Below are positions 44,222-56,569 of a stretch of DNA of 64,000 bases, one piece after another (positions within the stretch are counted from its first letter, which is position 1; every line of letters begins with the position of its first letter). The stretch covers positions 1-64,000 of the forward strand of contig NZ_JGVW01000067.1 of assembly GCF_000687455.2 (NCBI RefSeq), in the 5' to 3' direction. A model generated the notes under the pieces. It saw only the letters and a list, made by a program, of their open reading frames with translations. It was not told the origin of the DNA and did no database searches. Source of the stretch: Burkholderia sp. lig30 (GTDB taxonomy: Bacteria; Pseudomonadota; Gammaproteobacteria; Burkholderiales; Burkholderiaceae). Position numbers and translations under genes: made by a program.

Positions 44222-44308
44222 GCCCAGGTGGCGGAATTGGTAGACGCACTAGGTTCAGGTCCTAGCGGTGGCAACACCGTGGAGGTTCGAGTCCTCTCCT
44301 GGGCACCA
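44222..44308 (+). tRNA. tRNA-Leu (CAG), copy 2
   Basis: Identical in sequence to copy 1, 87 bases with CCA. Confidence 0.96.
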
Positions 44309-44316
44309 TCTGTTTT

Positions 44317-44346
44317 AAAAAGGTCGACTTTATGCCGGCCTTTTTT
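44317..44346 (+). terminator. Terminator of tRNA-Leu copy 2
   Basis: Same hairpin as copy 1 with one change (GGTCGAC), which weakens the stem. Confidence 0.8.
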
Positions 44347-44520
44347 CATTTCCAGTCCAGGAACGCCGGCCCGGCGAAGCATGGCGCGTATCGTCACCTT
44401 CCACCGGCCGAGCACGATCTGCACACCCTCCTCCCCCGCCTCGATACCGCACACATCGGAACGCACGGCGACACGCTTTCACGCGCCGGAAATATTTTTC
44501 GCTCGCGGCCCCAAATAGCG

Positions 44521-44548
44521 TTGACATACCCGCTGACTCATTTATAAT
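44521..44548 (+). promoter_or_regulatory. Promoter of tRNA-Leu copy 3
   Basis: TTGACA (44521-44526) and TATAAT (44543-44548), 16-base spacer. Confidence 0.85.
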
Positions 44549-44587
44549 TTCATTCTTTCGCAGGCAGTAAGCAGTCAAGCGAAACGT

Positions 44588-44674
44588 GCCCAGGTGGCGG
44601 AATTGGTAGACGCACTAGGTTCAGGTCCTAGCGGTGGCAACATCGTGGAGGTTCGAGTCCTCTCCTGGGCACCA
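44588..44674 (+). tRNA. tRNA-Leu (CAG), copy 3
   Basis: As copies 1 and 2 but with one C-to-T change in the variable arm (AACATCG instead of AACACCG), turning a C-G pair into a U-G wobble. Confidence 0.95.
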
Positions 44675-44682
44675 TCTGTTTT

Positions 44683-44745
44683 AAAAAGGTCGGCTTTATG
44701 CCGGCCTTTTTTCATTTGAAAAAGCCTGCATCCGCGGGCTTTTTT
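44683..44745 (+). terminator. Two terminators after tRNA-Leu copy 3
   Basis: The copy-1 type hairpin (44683-44712) is followed at once by a second one (44719-44745, AAAAAGCC...GGGCTTTTTT). Confidence 0.85.
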
Positions 44746-44853
44746 GTTTTTCAACCGACGTCCGTCATCACATGGATCCCGGCATCACCGATGCCGGCGA
44801 CGCGGGATCGACTGCGACCGCCAATCCCGCCCCCTCCGCTGCCACGCCGCCCG

Positions 44854-46557
44854 TCACGACGCGCGCGCCGCCATCAATTGCTGCAGACTTTCGTCGACGC
44901 TCAGTTCGTACATCGAATCCGCGCGCAGCATGTCATCCGCCGCGCGATGCAGCGCCCGCAACGTGTGCAGCTTGAGCCGCACCAGCACGAACCGCTGCCC
45001 ATGCGCTACGCATTCGGCGGCGAACGAGCGCAGCGACTCGATCGTCGTGCCGTCGACGTCCGGCGTCTCCTCGAGGCTCAGCATCACCGTCTGCGTGCCG
45101 GGCGCCGCCTTCAGCAACAGCCGGACCTGCCCCAGCATGCGCTCCACATTCCCAAAGAAAAGCTGCGCCTCGGGCCGCGCGATCAGGACGCCGGGAATCG
45201 CCTTCGCGTCCGGATGAATCGAGACGTCGACGAAGTCGTGGCTGTCGCGCAAGCGGCCGAGCACGCTCACGTTCGGCTCCGACAGCTTGCGCAGCGTCAC
45301 GAGCAGGCTCACGCCGATCGCCGCCAGCAGACCGTGCAGCACGCCGAAGATGAGCACGGCGAGCAGTGCGGCGATCACGACGAGGCGATCGCGGTGCCAA
45401 GTCCAGTACGGCCTGAATACCGACGGATGCAGCGAATGGCTGACCGCGAAGATCACGATCGCCGCAAGCACCGGCTCCGGCGTGAGCGACAGTTGCGGCA
45501 GCAGCAGCCAGACGATGATCGCGATCACGCCCGCCGCCCACAGCCCGGCAAAGCGGCTCTGCGCGCCGGCCGCCTCGTTCGCCGAGGTCGCCGAGTAGCC
45601 GGCGCCGACCGGCATCCCGTGAAACAGCCCCGACACGAGATTCGCGCAGCCGAGCGCGACCAGGTCGCGATTCGTCGACACGGTGTCGCCATGCTTCAGC
45701 GCGAAATTGCGGATCGAGCCGTACGACTCCGCATAGAGGATCAGCATCAGCGCGAACGCGAGTTCGGCAGTCTGCATCCACCCGCTCCGGTCGAGCAGCG
45801 GAATGCCGAATTCGACGTGCTGGAAATCGATGCGTCCGACCACCGCTATCCCGTAGTGCTGCCAGTCGACCACATAGCCGGCCGCGATCGACAGCACGAT
45901 CAGGATCAGCGTGGCCGGCACGCGCGACCCGCGCCCGAGCACGAACAGCAACGCGAGCGAACCGGCGCCGAGCGCGAGGCTGGCCGGATTGCCGTGCGAG
46001 AAACCGTGCACGATCTCGTACGCCAGGCGCGGCGCGTCGCTGTACTGCACGTGGATCTCGAGGATCTTCGGCAGTTGCTTGATGACGATCGTGAGCGCGA
46101 GCCCGAACGTGAAGCCGCGCAACACCGGCCGCGCGATGAAGTTCGACATGCCGCCAAGCCGTGCGACGCCCGCCAGGATGAACAGCACGCCCGTCATCGC
46201 GACGAGTGCGGCCGCGAGCGCGAGTTGCTCGGCGAGCCCCAGGCCCGACTCCGCGAACACCGTCGCGGCAAGCACCGCGGCGGACGACGAGGTCGACGAT
46301 ACGATCGCGAACCGGCTGCTGCCCGTCAGCGCGTACACGACGAGACCCGACAGCAGCGCGATGAGGCCGGCCTGCGGCGGCAGATTCGCGAGCCCCGCAT
46401 ACGCGACGGCTTCCGGGATCAACAGGCCCGCGATCGACACGCCGGCAAGCGCATCGCGCCCGACGCGCCGCATGCGCGGCAACGGTGGCTCGTTGAGTGC
46501 TGCGAAGTGCTCGGGACGCTGCGGATCGGCGTCCGTGGGGTTCAAAGGCATCGGCAT
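44854..46557 (-). CDS. SulP family anion transporter with STAS domain
   Basis: About 567 residues. Sulfate-transporter core with 12-14 helices: GVSIAGLLIPEAVAYAGLAN, then ALTGSSRFAIVSSTSSSAAV, ALGCANLVSGLFHGMPVGAG and YSATSANEAAGAQSR. The C-terminal STAS domain (about 440-560) reads FFGNVERM and TPDVDGTTIESLR. The anion (sulfate, bicarbonate, dicarboxylate) cannot be told. I chose the ATG at 46557 (MPMPLNPT); an ATG at 46599 would overlap the upstream gene. Confidence 0.9.
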   Translation of the reverse strand: MPMPLNPTDADPQRPEHFAALNEPPLPRMRRVGRDALAGVSIAGLLIPEAVAYAGLANLPPQAGLIALLSGLVVYALTGSSRFAIVSSTSSSAAVLAATVFAESGLGLAEQLALAAALVAMTGVLFILAGVARLGGMSNFIARPVLRGFTFGLALTIVIKQLPKILEIHVQYSDAPRLAYEIVHGFSHGNPASLALGAGSLALLFVLGRGSRVPATLILIVLSIAAGYVVDWQHYGIAVVGRIDFQHVEFGIPLLDRSGWMQTAELAFALMLILYAESYGSIRNFALKHGDTVSTNRDLVALGCANLVSGLFHGMPVGAGYSATSANEAAGAQSRFAGLWAAGVIAIIVWLLLPQLSLTPEPVLAAIVIFAVSHSLHPSVFRPYWTWHRDRLVVIAALLAVLIFGVLHGLLAAIGVSLLVTLRKLSEPNVSVLGRLRDSHDFVDVSIHPDAKAIPGVLIARPEAQLFFGNVERMLGQVRLLLKAAPGTQTVMLSLEETPDVDGTTIESLRSFAAECVAHGQRFVLVRLKLHTLRALHRAADDMLRADSMYELSVDESLQQLMAARAS

Positions 46558-46582
46558 GCGTTCGATTGGTGCGGGACTCACG

Positions 46583-47209
46583 TCAGGGTTTGGGCGCAAT
46601 GAGGCCCGACCAGCCGGGCAGGTAACGCGCGTCCTGCTCGTGCGCGTGGCTCAGTGCGACGTCGAGCGCCTGCTCGAAATGCTTGTCGATCATGTCGAGC
46701 GCGACGCGCGGGCGCAGGAAATCGGCCCACAGGAATTCGCTGAACGGCGTCGCATCCTTCGCATAGCCGCCCGCCGTGCGCAGCTCGCCCGCGAGGCTGC
46801 GATACGGATCGTCCAGCAGGCCGGTCAGCACCTTGGGCAGATGCACGTAATCGTGGCGCGCGCCGTCGGGACCGAACGGATGCACCCACTGGTTATGCTC
46901 CATCATCCGCCAGAAAATCGTCTCGTCGAGCCACGACAGATCCTTGAGGAGCATCGCCTTGACGTCGCTCACCTCCTCCTCGATCAGCGCGAGCCCCAGA
47001 TGATGATGGTCGACGATGTAGTGGTGCCCGCCCGGCCCGAGCACGGCGGGAAACCAGTGCGATGCGATCGCGGCCTTGCGCGCCGCCTTGTCGAGCGACT
47101 TCCAGTGCTTGCGCTTGGCCTTGACCTCGCGATAACCGACCGTCATCTGGGTCGGGCGCAGCGCGTCGAGCTTGACGGGAATGAGATGAACGTCGTGACC
47201 GAGTGTCAT
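46583..47209 (-). CDS. ParB-like nuclease-domain protein (ParBc_2 type)
   Basis: 208 residues. The text TQMTVGYREVKAKRKHWKSL, then FPAVLGPGGHHYIVDHHHLG and ALIEEEVSDVKAMLLKDLSW, matches the stand-alone ParB-like family (ParBc_2). Its members have the ParB/Srx-type fold but are not chromosome-partition proteins. GHHYIVDHHH is the conserved catalytic-like cluster. Function unknown. It starts at 47209 and ends 25 bases before the SulP gene, so co-transcription is likely. Confidence 0.8.
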   Translation of the reverse strand: MTLGHDVHLIPVKLDALRPTQMTVGYREVKAKRKHWKSLDKAARKAAIASHWFPAVLGPGGHHYIVDHHHLGLALIEEEVSDVKAMLLKDLSWLDETIFWRMMEHNQWVHPFGPDGARHDYVHLPKVLTGLLDDPYRSLAGELRTAGGYAKDATPFSEFLWADFLRPRVALDMIDKHFEQALDVALSHAHEQDARYLPGWSGLIAPKP

Positions 47210-47328
47210 GTGGTCGTTTCCTGTGCAACGAATTTCGCCAACGATACTCCGGTTCGGACGTGCCGTTAAGGCCATGGCATCGCGGTCCGTGCCGCGTCGA
47301 CGATCGCCGGCCTGCGCGATGCCCGCGA

Positions 47329-47871
47329 TCAGGCGCTCAGGTCGGCGCGCTCGAGCCGATGGCGGACGTACGGCACGCGATCCTGGACGACACCGACCCG
47401 GCGCATCCCGAGCTTGCGCGCGACGTTCAGCGAATTCGCGTTCGCCGCCGCGATGTCGGCAACGAGCCGCGGCAACCGCACGGTATCGAACGCGTGGCGC
47501 ACGAGGACGGCGGCGGCCTCGCTCGCGATGCCGCGCCCCCATGCCGTGCGCACGAGCCGCCAGCCGATCTCGACGTCGCGCGCCCCGCCCGCGAAGTCAG
47601 GGATCAGCAGCACCCAGCCGATGAACGTGCCGGGCGCCCCCTTCTCGAAAATCGACCAGTAGCCGAGCCCCGGCGGATAGTCGCGCTTGATGCGGTGTGC
47701 GACGAAGCGGCGATGCTCGACCGGATCGTGCCACGGGCCCGCGATGTACCGCGTGACATCGGGATCGCGGTCCATCGCGACGCACGCATCGAGATCCGCC
47801 AGCACACGCGGACGCAGCCACAGGCGGGCAGTTTCGAAGCGCGGAAGCGTTGCGGTGGGATCGGCCGGCAT
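47329..47871 (-). CDS. GNAT family N-acetyltransferase (RimJ/RimL type)
   Basis: 180 residues. Core acetyl-CoA text: FETARLWLRPRVLADLDACV, IGWRLVRTAWGRGIASEAAA (motif A, R/QxxGxG/A) and VADIAAANANSLNVARKLGM (motif B). This arrangement is that of ribosomal-protein-acetyltransferase-like enzymes acting on N-termini or antibiotics. The substrate is unknown. The ATG at 47871 is used; longer in-frame starts lack family text. Confidence 0.85.
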   Translation of the reverse strand: MPADPTATLPRFETARLWLRPRVLADLDACVAMDRDPDVTRYIAGPWHDPVEHRRFVAHRIKRDYPPGLGYWSIFEKGAPGTFIGWVLLIPDFAGGARDVEIGWRLVRTAWGRGIASEAAAVLVRHAFDTVRLPRLVADIAAANANSLNVARKLGMRRVGVVQDRVPYVRHRLERADLSA

Positions 47872-48318
47872 CGGAATTCCAGATTCTGCGGCGCGCATGC
47901 ACGCGCCAGCGCATGACAGAGCGGATACGGGCGGAAATTCTAACGCATTGGCCTGCGCGCCCGCCGCGCCCGCCACCCGATCGGGATCGTGAATTTCATC
48001 GGGATTATTCCGGATCGTGATCGCCGTGCCGATCCTGTTCAGGCGCGAACGGCGCGGCATCGCCATGACGCAATCCGTCAATACACGTACGGCCGCGGCC
48101 CGAGCGCGCGCTCTTGCGCGCTGCATCACGCCGCGCGGCCCCGGCTGGCGCGGCCGCGCGGCGCGCGTGCTGCATGCGCACACGAGCGTAGAGGATTCGG
48201 TCGAGAATCAGCGCTTGCCGGCACCACCCCAGGCTTTTTATCTTAATCAAAACAGTTGTTTGAATTACATAATCGCAAGGGTGGTTCGCAGCCGGGCGAC
48301 CGGCATGGGAGGCGGAAC
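47872..48318. other. Divergent intergenic region upstream of the TetR regulator
   Basis: 447 bases without a supported gene; frames on both strands are Arg-rich shadows of GC-rich DNA. The last 100 bases are A/T-rich and hold the regulator's promoter and a PsrA-like operator. Confidence 0.6.
48248..48262. promoter_or_regulatory. Probable PsrA-type operator
   Basis: CAAAACAGTTGTTTG fits the (G/C)AAAC-N2-4-GTTT(G/C) pattern bound by PsrA except for one base (A in place of the first G/C). It lies about 57 bases before a PsrA-like regulator that is followed by fadD, so autoregulation is likely. Confidence 0.55.
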
Positions 48319-49086
48319 ATGGCAGTGGGTCAGGCAGGCCACAGCCGGCAAGGCAGCGGCACGAAGGCGCGCATCCTCGATGCGGCCGAGGATCTGTTCG
48401 TCGAGCATGGTTTCGAGGCGATGTCGATGCGGCAAATCACGTCGCGCGCAGCGGTGAATCTCGCCGCCGTCAACTATCATTTCGGCAGCAAGGAAGCGCT
48501 GATTCACGCGATGCTGTCGCGTCGGCTCGACCAGCTCAACCAGGAACGGCTGCGCATCCTCGACCGCTTCGACGCGCAGCTCGGCACGCACGTCACGTGC
48601 GAGCACGTGCTCGGCGCCATGTTCATTCCCGCGCTGAAGGCGTCACGCGACCCCGGGCGCGGCGGCCGCGCGTTCCTGCGGCTGATCGGCCGTGCGTACA
48701 CCGATCCGTCGTCGTTCGTGCGCAACTTCCTCGCCGCACACTATGCGAGCGTGGCCGGGCGCTTCTTCGACGCTTTCCAGCGCGCGCTGCCGAACCTGCC
48801 GCGCGCGGAACTGGGATGGCGGCTGCACTTTGCGATCGGCGCGCTGTCGGGCGCGCTCGCGGGCGCCGAAACCGACAGCCTCATCGACGATTTCTCGCAA
48901 GGCCGCACGATGGACGACGTGCAGATGATCGCGCGGCTGTCGTCGCTGATCGTCGCGGCGCTGAAGGCGCCGATGCCCGACAGTGCGGAGCTCGCGATAT
49001 TCTCGGCCGTGCTCGATGACGCGGACGCGAGTGACGCGCCGGCCGGGCGTCCCGTCGCCGACGCGACGCCGCGTCACGCGGCATGA
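48319..49086 (+). CDS. TetR-family regulator, PsrA-like
   Basis: 255 residues. N-terminal helix-turn-helix (ILDAAEDLFVEHGFEAMSMR, then AAVNLAAVNYHFGSKEALIH) and a C-terminal ligand domain of PsrA type (RLDQLNQERLRILD, later GRAFLRLIGRAYTDPSS). PsrA senses long-chain fatty acids and represses beta-oxidation genes; adjacency to fadD (67 bases) supports this. The ATG at 48319 has GGAGGCGG before it. The specific name is inference. Confidence 0.85.
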   Translation: MAVGQAGHSRQGSGTKARILDAAEDLFVEHGFEAMSMRQITSRAAVNLAAVNYHFGSKEALIHAMLSRRLDQLNQERLRILDRFDAQLGTHVTCEHVLGAMFIPALKASRDPGRGGRAFLRLIGRAYTDPSSFVRNFLAAHYASVAGRFFDAFQRALPNLPRAELGWRLHFAIGALSGALAGAETDSLIDDFSQGRTMDDVQMIARLSSLIVAALKAPMPDSAELAIFSAVLDDADASDAPAGRPVADATPRHAA

Positions 49087-49153
49087 CGCTCGCACGGGTG
49101 CCGCCGCGAGCGCCGCCCGCGCGCTGCCTCACCCACCATTCAGGAGACAAGCC

Positions 49154-50908
49154 ATGCCGGCTCCCGCAGCACCAGAAGCAGCCCAGATGCCACCGAACAC
49201 CGACGGCATCTGGTACGCATCGTATCCCCCCGGCGTGCCGCGCGAGATCGACGTCACGCAGTACGAATCGCTGGTCCAGTATTTCGACGAATGCACGGCG
49301 AAGTACGCCGATCGCGTCGCGTTCGTCAGCGCCGGCGCGTCGCTCACCTATCGCGCGCTGGCGCAGAAGGTCGAGGCATTCGCGTCGTACCTGCAGACAA
49401 TCGGCGTGAAGCCGGGCGACCGCGTGGCGATCATGCTGCCGAACACCTTCCAGTATCCGGTCACGCTGTTCGGCACGCTGAAGGCGGGCGCGATCGTCGT
49501 CAATGTCAATCCGCTCTATACCGCCCGTGAACTCGCGCATCAGCTCAAGGACAGCGGCGCGCAGACGATCGTCGTGTTCGAGAACTTCGCGCACACGTTG
49601 CAGGACGCGCTGCCCGACACACCGGTGAAGCACGTGATCGTCACGGCGCTCGGCGACCTGCTCGCCGACGGCTTCAACGCGAAGGGGCGGCTCGTCAATT
49701 TCGTGCTGAAGCACGTCAAGAAACTGGTGCCGCCGTACCGTCTGCCGCAGGCCGTGCGCCTGCGCGCGGCGCTCGCCGCCGGCGCGCGCGGCAAGCCACG
49801 GCCCGTGCCGCGCACCCGCGACGACATCGCGTTCCTGCAATACACGGGCGGCACGACGGGCGTCGCCAAGGGCGCGATGCTCACGCACGGCAACCTGATC
49901 GCGAACCTGCTGCAGGCGAAAGCCTGGACCGCCGGGCAGATGACGGGCGAGGCCGAGACGGTGCTCACGCCGCTGCCGCTTTATCACATCTATTCGCTGA
50001 CGGTGAACGCGCTGATCTTCCTCGGGCTCGGCGGCCGCAACATCCTGATCGCGAATCCGCGCGACACGAAGATGATGATGAAGATCATTCGTCACGAGAC
50101 GTTCACGGGCATCACCGGCATCAACACGCTGTACAACGCGTTCCTCGACAACGAAGCATTCCGGCAACGCGATTTCTCGAAGCTCAAGCTCGCGATGGCG
50201 GGCGGCATGGCGATGCAGCGCGCGGTCGCCGAGCGCTTCCAGCAAGTCACGGGGCGGCCGATCGTCGAAGGCTACGGCCTGACGGAATGCTCGCCGATCG
50301 TCACGATGAATCCGGTGAACCTGGATGACATGGCCGCGTTCAGCGGCTCGATCGGCCTGCCCGCGCCATCGACGACCGTGCGCTTCCGGCGCGAGGACGG
50401 CACCTGGGCCGGCATCGGCGAGCCCGGCGAGCTCTGCGTGCGCGGCCCGCAGGTGATGCACGGCTACTGGCAGCGTCCGGACGAGACCGCAAAGGTGATC
50501 GACGCCGACGGCTGGCTCGCGACCGGCGACATCGGCGTGATGGACGAGCGCGGCTTCACGCGCCTCATCGACCGGAAGAAGGACATGATCCTCGTGTCCG
50601 GCTTCAACGTGTATCCGAACGAGATCGAGGAAGTGCTGGTGATGCACCCGGGCATCAGCGAGGCGGCGGCGATCGGCGTGCCTGACGAAGTGCATGGCGA
50701 ACGGATCAAGGTGTTCGTCGTGCGCCGCGACCCGGCGCTCACCGCCGATGACGTGATCGCCCATTGCCGGAAGAACCTGACCGGCTATAAAGTGCCGAAG
50801 CTCGTCGAGTTCCGCGACGCGCTGCCGCAAACCAACGTCGGCAAGATCCTGCGCCGCGCGCTGCGCGACGAGGCGCTCGCGCAGGGCAAACCGGCCGGTC
50901 ACACCTGA
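49154..50908 (+). CDS. fadD: Long-chain-fatty-acid--CoA ligase
   Basis: 584 residues. The AMP-binding motif YTGGTTGVAKGAMLTH, the motif GYGLTECSP, and the ATP/AMP motif GDIGVMDERGFTRLIDRKKD are present. C-terminal Lys is in TNVGKILRR. FadD-like in length and text. It activates fatty acids for beta-oxidation at the inner membrane. AGGAGAC precedes the ATG at 49154. The TetR gene ends 67 bases upstream. Confidence 0.92.
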   Translation: MPAPAAPEAAQMPPNTDGIWYASYPPGVPREIDVTQYESLVQYFDECTAKYADRVAFVSAGASLTYRALAQKVEAFASYLQTIGVKPGDRVAIMLPNTFQYPVTLFGTLKAGAIVVNVNPLYTARELAHQLKDSGAQTIVVFENFAHTLQDALPDTPVKHVIVTALGDLLADGFNAKGRLVNFVLKHVKKLVPPYRLPQAVRLRAALAAGARGKPRPVPRTRDDIAFLQYTGGTTGVAKGAMLTHGNLIANLLQAKAWTAGQMTGEAETVLTPLPLYHIYSLTVNALIFLGLGGRNILIANPRDTKMMMKIIRHETFTGITGINTLYNAFLDNEAFRQRDFSKLKLAMAGGMAMQRAVAERFQQVTGRPIVEGYGLTECSPIVTMNPVNLDDMAAFSGSIGLPAPSTTVRFRREDGTWAGIGEPGELCVRGPQVMHGYWQRPDETAKVIDADGWLATGDIGVMDERGFTRLIDRKKDMILVSGFNVYPNEIEEVLVMHPGISEAAAIGVPDEVHGERIKVFVVRRDPALTADDVIAHCRKNLTGYKVPKLVEFRDALPQTNVGKILRRALRDEALAQGKPAGHT

Positions 50909-51065
50909 TGTCGCGTGTTTCAGACGGCGCCGTCGATGAATGACTCAACCAGACGGCGCGCATGGCAATCGCGCCGGCATGCGGCGGCGCCAGGGCCGCG
51001 CAGCAACGCACACTCGCGAAGCGCGTCGCCCTGACCGGCGAGACGCCGGCCGGGCGGCGCATCGA

Positions 51066-51353
51066 TCAGTCGTCTTCGTCGTCGTGATGCTTGCGCCAGT
51101 GCTTGTACTCGTGCCTGCGCCACCGGCGGTAGCGGTCGTCGTCATAGCCGTCGTCGTAGCCATAACCATAGCCCGGATACGCGACGACGGCCGGCGGCGG
51201 CGCCACGTAGACCGGTTGCGGCTCGACGTAGACCGGCGCGACCGGCACGCCGATGCCGACCGCCACGTCGACGTGACCCGCGATCGCGCTGCCGGACGCC
51301 AGCCATGCCACCGCCGCCGCTGCCAACCCGAGCACCATTCGCCTCTTGTTCAT
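51066..51353 (-). CDS. Small exported protein with Pro/Tyr-rich and His/Asp tail
   Basis: 95 residues. Signal peptide MVLGLAAAAVAWLASGSAIA. The mature part contains VYVEPQPVYVAPPPAVVAYP, Gly/Tyr repeats, and ends KHWRKHHDDEDD. Such proteins are common in Burkholderia, are predicted periplasmic, and have no known function; the His/Asp tail might bind metal. ATG at 51353. Confidence 0.72.
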   Translation of the reverse strand: MNKRRMVLGLAAAAVAWLASGSAIAGHVDVAVGIGVPVAPVYVEPQPVYVAPPPAVVAYPGYGYGYDDGYDDDRYRRWRRHEYKHWRKHHDDEDD

Positions 51354-51650
51354 GTTCCCGCCCTCTGATCCGCCGGCCATCCGGCGCGCGGGCACGACTG
51401 TAGACGAGATGCGCGCGCCCAGGTGCAACCGCAATGCGAGAGACGTAACGCAACGTAACAATGTTGGCGCCGGCCATTCGGCCGAATCGCGCAAACGTCC
51501 GCGAGCGTCTATAGTGGGTAACGGCTGGACACAAACGCAAGCGTACGCGCCGGGATCGAACAGGGTAAAATCGTGCCGATCGCCTTGCGTTTTCCACGCT
51601 ACGCACACACGCACAACATATTTTCTGACGCCGGCTCCTGCCGCATCTCA

Positions 51651-52172
51651 ATGGCCAATCCCGCAGAATCCCATCCGCAAAACGACTTCATCAATGCGGC
51701 GCGCAAGGAACGTAAGCGCGTTGAAATCTATCTCGTCAACGGCATTCGCCTGACGGGATGCATCGAGTCGTTCGACCAGTATCTGGTGATGCTGCGCACC
51801 CCCGTGGGTCTGCAAGGCATTTACAAGCGCGCGATCTCGACCATCCAGCTCGATACCGGCGGCGCCCGCCCCGGCGGCGGCGGCCCGCGCGGCCCGCGTA
51901 CTGGCGGCCCCGGCGGCCGCAGCGGTGGCCGCGAGGGTGGCGGGCACGGCCCGTACGGCTCGCATGGCGGCTCCCGCCCGCCGCGTGACGACGCCGCGCC
52001 GCGCGACACCTATGGCGCGCCGCGTGACGCTTACGGCGCACAGCGTGATGCATACAGCGCGCCGCGCGACGCTGGCGAGCCGTCCGCGCCCGCATCGACG
52101 GAACCGCGCAGCAGCAACGGTCCCGTCATCGTCACACGCCGCCGCCGGCCGATCGTGCCGGACGGCCAGTAA
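51651..52172 (+). CDS. hfq2: Second Hfq RNA chaperone with long C-terminal tail (Hfq2 type)
   Basis: 173 residues. Residues about 8-72 form an Sm domain with [40 protein letters not shown] and YKRAISTIQ; the usual Hfq YKHA reads YKRA. The long C-terminus is Gly/Arg-rich with repeated heptads ([26 protein letters not shown]). Burkholderia cenocepacia has two Hfq proteins, and the longer one, Hfq2, has this layout, so the name is by family knowledge. It acts in sRNA-mRNA pairing. Confidence 0.88.
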   Translation: MANPAESHPQNDFINAARKERKRVEIYLVNGIRLTGCIESFDQYLVMLRTPVGLQGIYKRAISTIQLDTGGARPGGGGPRGPRTGGPGGRSGGREGGGHGPYGSHGGSRPPRDDAAPRDTYGAPRDAYGAQRDAYSAPRDAGEPSAPASTEPRSSNGPVIVTRRRRPIVPDGQ

Positions 52173-52176
52173 AAAG

Positions 52177-52207
52177 CAAAAGGGCAAGCCAGACGGCTTG
52201 CCCTTTT
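52177..52207 (+). terminator. Terminator between hfq2 and the DUF2968 gene
   Basis: GGGCAAGCC-AGAC-GGCTTGCCC, a perfect 9-bp stem flanked by A and T runs; it can act for both convergent genes. Confidence 0.9.
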
Positions 52208-52255
52208 TTCTTTGCGCGGCTGGCGCGGCATGTTGCCGCGCCAGCCACCGTCAGT

Positions 52256-52948
52256 TCATCGCGCCGCCGGCAGGCCGGCATCAGCCTCCCGCTGCAACGA
52301 GTGCACCTGGTGACGCAACGTCCGCAATTGCGATTGCAGTTGCGCCTCTTGCGCCTGCAGCGCGACCGTCTCGTTGCGCGCCGCCTTCTGGCGATCGGCC
52401 ACCGCGGCCTGCTGCTCGCGCGCAATGCTCAAGTCCGCCTGAAGCCGGCGTGCGCGTGCCTGCGTCACTTCGATCATGCGATCCGTCTGTGCCTTTTGCG
52501 CCTCCAGCTTCGCCGCGCGCAATTCGTTCGTCGCCAGATGCGCGGCGTTATGCGCGAAATCGCGATAGATCGCTTCCGCCCTCGCCTCGTTCGACGTCTT
52601 GATCACGCGCCAGAATGCCTTTTGCTGGAACAGCGTGACGTAATACGCACCGTCCTTGACATTGAACAGCAGGCTCGCGCCGTAGCTGCCGTTATAGGTC
52701 GTGCGCATTTCCGTCAGCTCGTGCGCCTGGATCAGGCGCTGCAGTTCGTCGACCGTGCTCGGGCCTGTCGACTCGCCCGGCTGAACCTGTGTATCAACCG
52801 GCGGCGTCGCGGTGACGACCGCCGATGCCGGCTGAACCGGTTGCGGCGCTGCGTCGCCGCCTGCCACCCCTTGCGCTTGTGCGCCCTGCATTCCCACAAT
52901 CATGGCGAACATGACGCTCGCCCGCCCCAACCCCGTCATTTGGATCAT
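52256..52948 (-). CDS. DUF2968 family exported protein
   Basis: 230 residues. Signal peptide (MIQMTGLGRASVMFAMIVGM, cleavage near GAQAQG). A DUF2968 domain (about 60-130; TVDELQRLIQAHELTEMRTT, YYVTLFQQKAFWRVIKT) is followed by a long coiled coil (130-225). Found in Burkholderia next to tad clusters. Its role is unknown, perhaps at the cell envelope. The start at 52948 is chosen over 52999. It lies 53 bases after the sigma-54 activator gene. Confidence 0.82.
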   Translation of the reverse strand: MIQMTGLGRASVMFAMIVGMQGAQAQGVAGGDAAPQPVQPASAVVTATPPVDTQVQPGESTGPSTVDELQRLIQAHELTEMRTTYNGSYGASLLFNVKDGAYYVTLFQQKAFWRVIKTSNEARAEAIYRDFAHNAAHLATNELRAAKLEAQKAQTDRMIEVTQARARRLQADLSIAREQQAAVADRQKAARNETVALQAQEAQLQSQLRTLRHQVHSLQREADAGLPAAR

Positions 52949-53001
52949 GAAGTGATTTCCCGCACCGACTCGTTGTAATTGTTCCAGCAAACATCGCATT
53001 A

Positions 53002-56225
<3,224 letters not shown>

Positions 56226-56232
56226 CGCTGCC

Positions 56233-56568
56233 TCAGTATTGCGATGCGCCCTGCCCGCCGGACGACTGGCTGCCGGGCGACTGGCCGGCGCCGTCCGGAT
56301 TCAGCGGCGAGCCCATCGACGCCGGAATCTTGTTCCTGAACGAGTCGAGATAGCGCTGATACGCAAGCGACGCGGCGTCGCCCAGCATCGGCAGTGCCGG
56401 GCCGGCCGCGCGGTTGTCGCGCTGCAGCGCGAGCCATGCGTCGGTCGATCCGCCGACGTCGGACGCGCGCGGCGCCCGCTCCTCGCCATATGCGACCGTC
56501 GCCGTGGCGGCGCCGATCAGCGCGAGCAACGCGGCGCCGCGCCGGACGGTTGTCCTGTAGCCGTTCAT
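56233..56568 (-). CDS. DUF3613 family protein
   Basis: 111 residues. Signal peptide (GAALLALIGAATATVAYG) and the DUF3613 pattern STDAWLALQRDNRAAGPALP, MLGDAASLAYQRYLDSFRNK. Members occur between tadD and tadG in tad loci; the role is unknown but position implies Flp pilus biogenesis. It starts one base from the tadD stop. Confidence 0.82.
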   Translation of the reverse strand: MNGYRTTVRRGAALLALIGAATATVAYGEERAPRASDVGGSTDAWLALQRDNRAAGPALPMLGDAASLAYQRYLDSFRNKIPASMGSPLNPDGAGQSPGSQSSGGQGASQY

Positions 56569-56569
56569 G

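Noticed and set aside
43707..44466. Small minus-strand frames across the tRNA-Leu genes (ERTRTSTVLPPLGPEPSAST-type text)
   Set aside because: These are antisense translations of tRNA-Leu sequence, a common annotation artefact.
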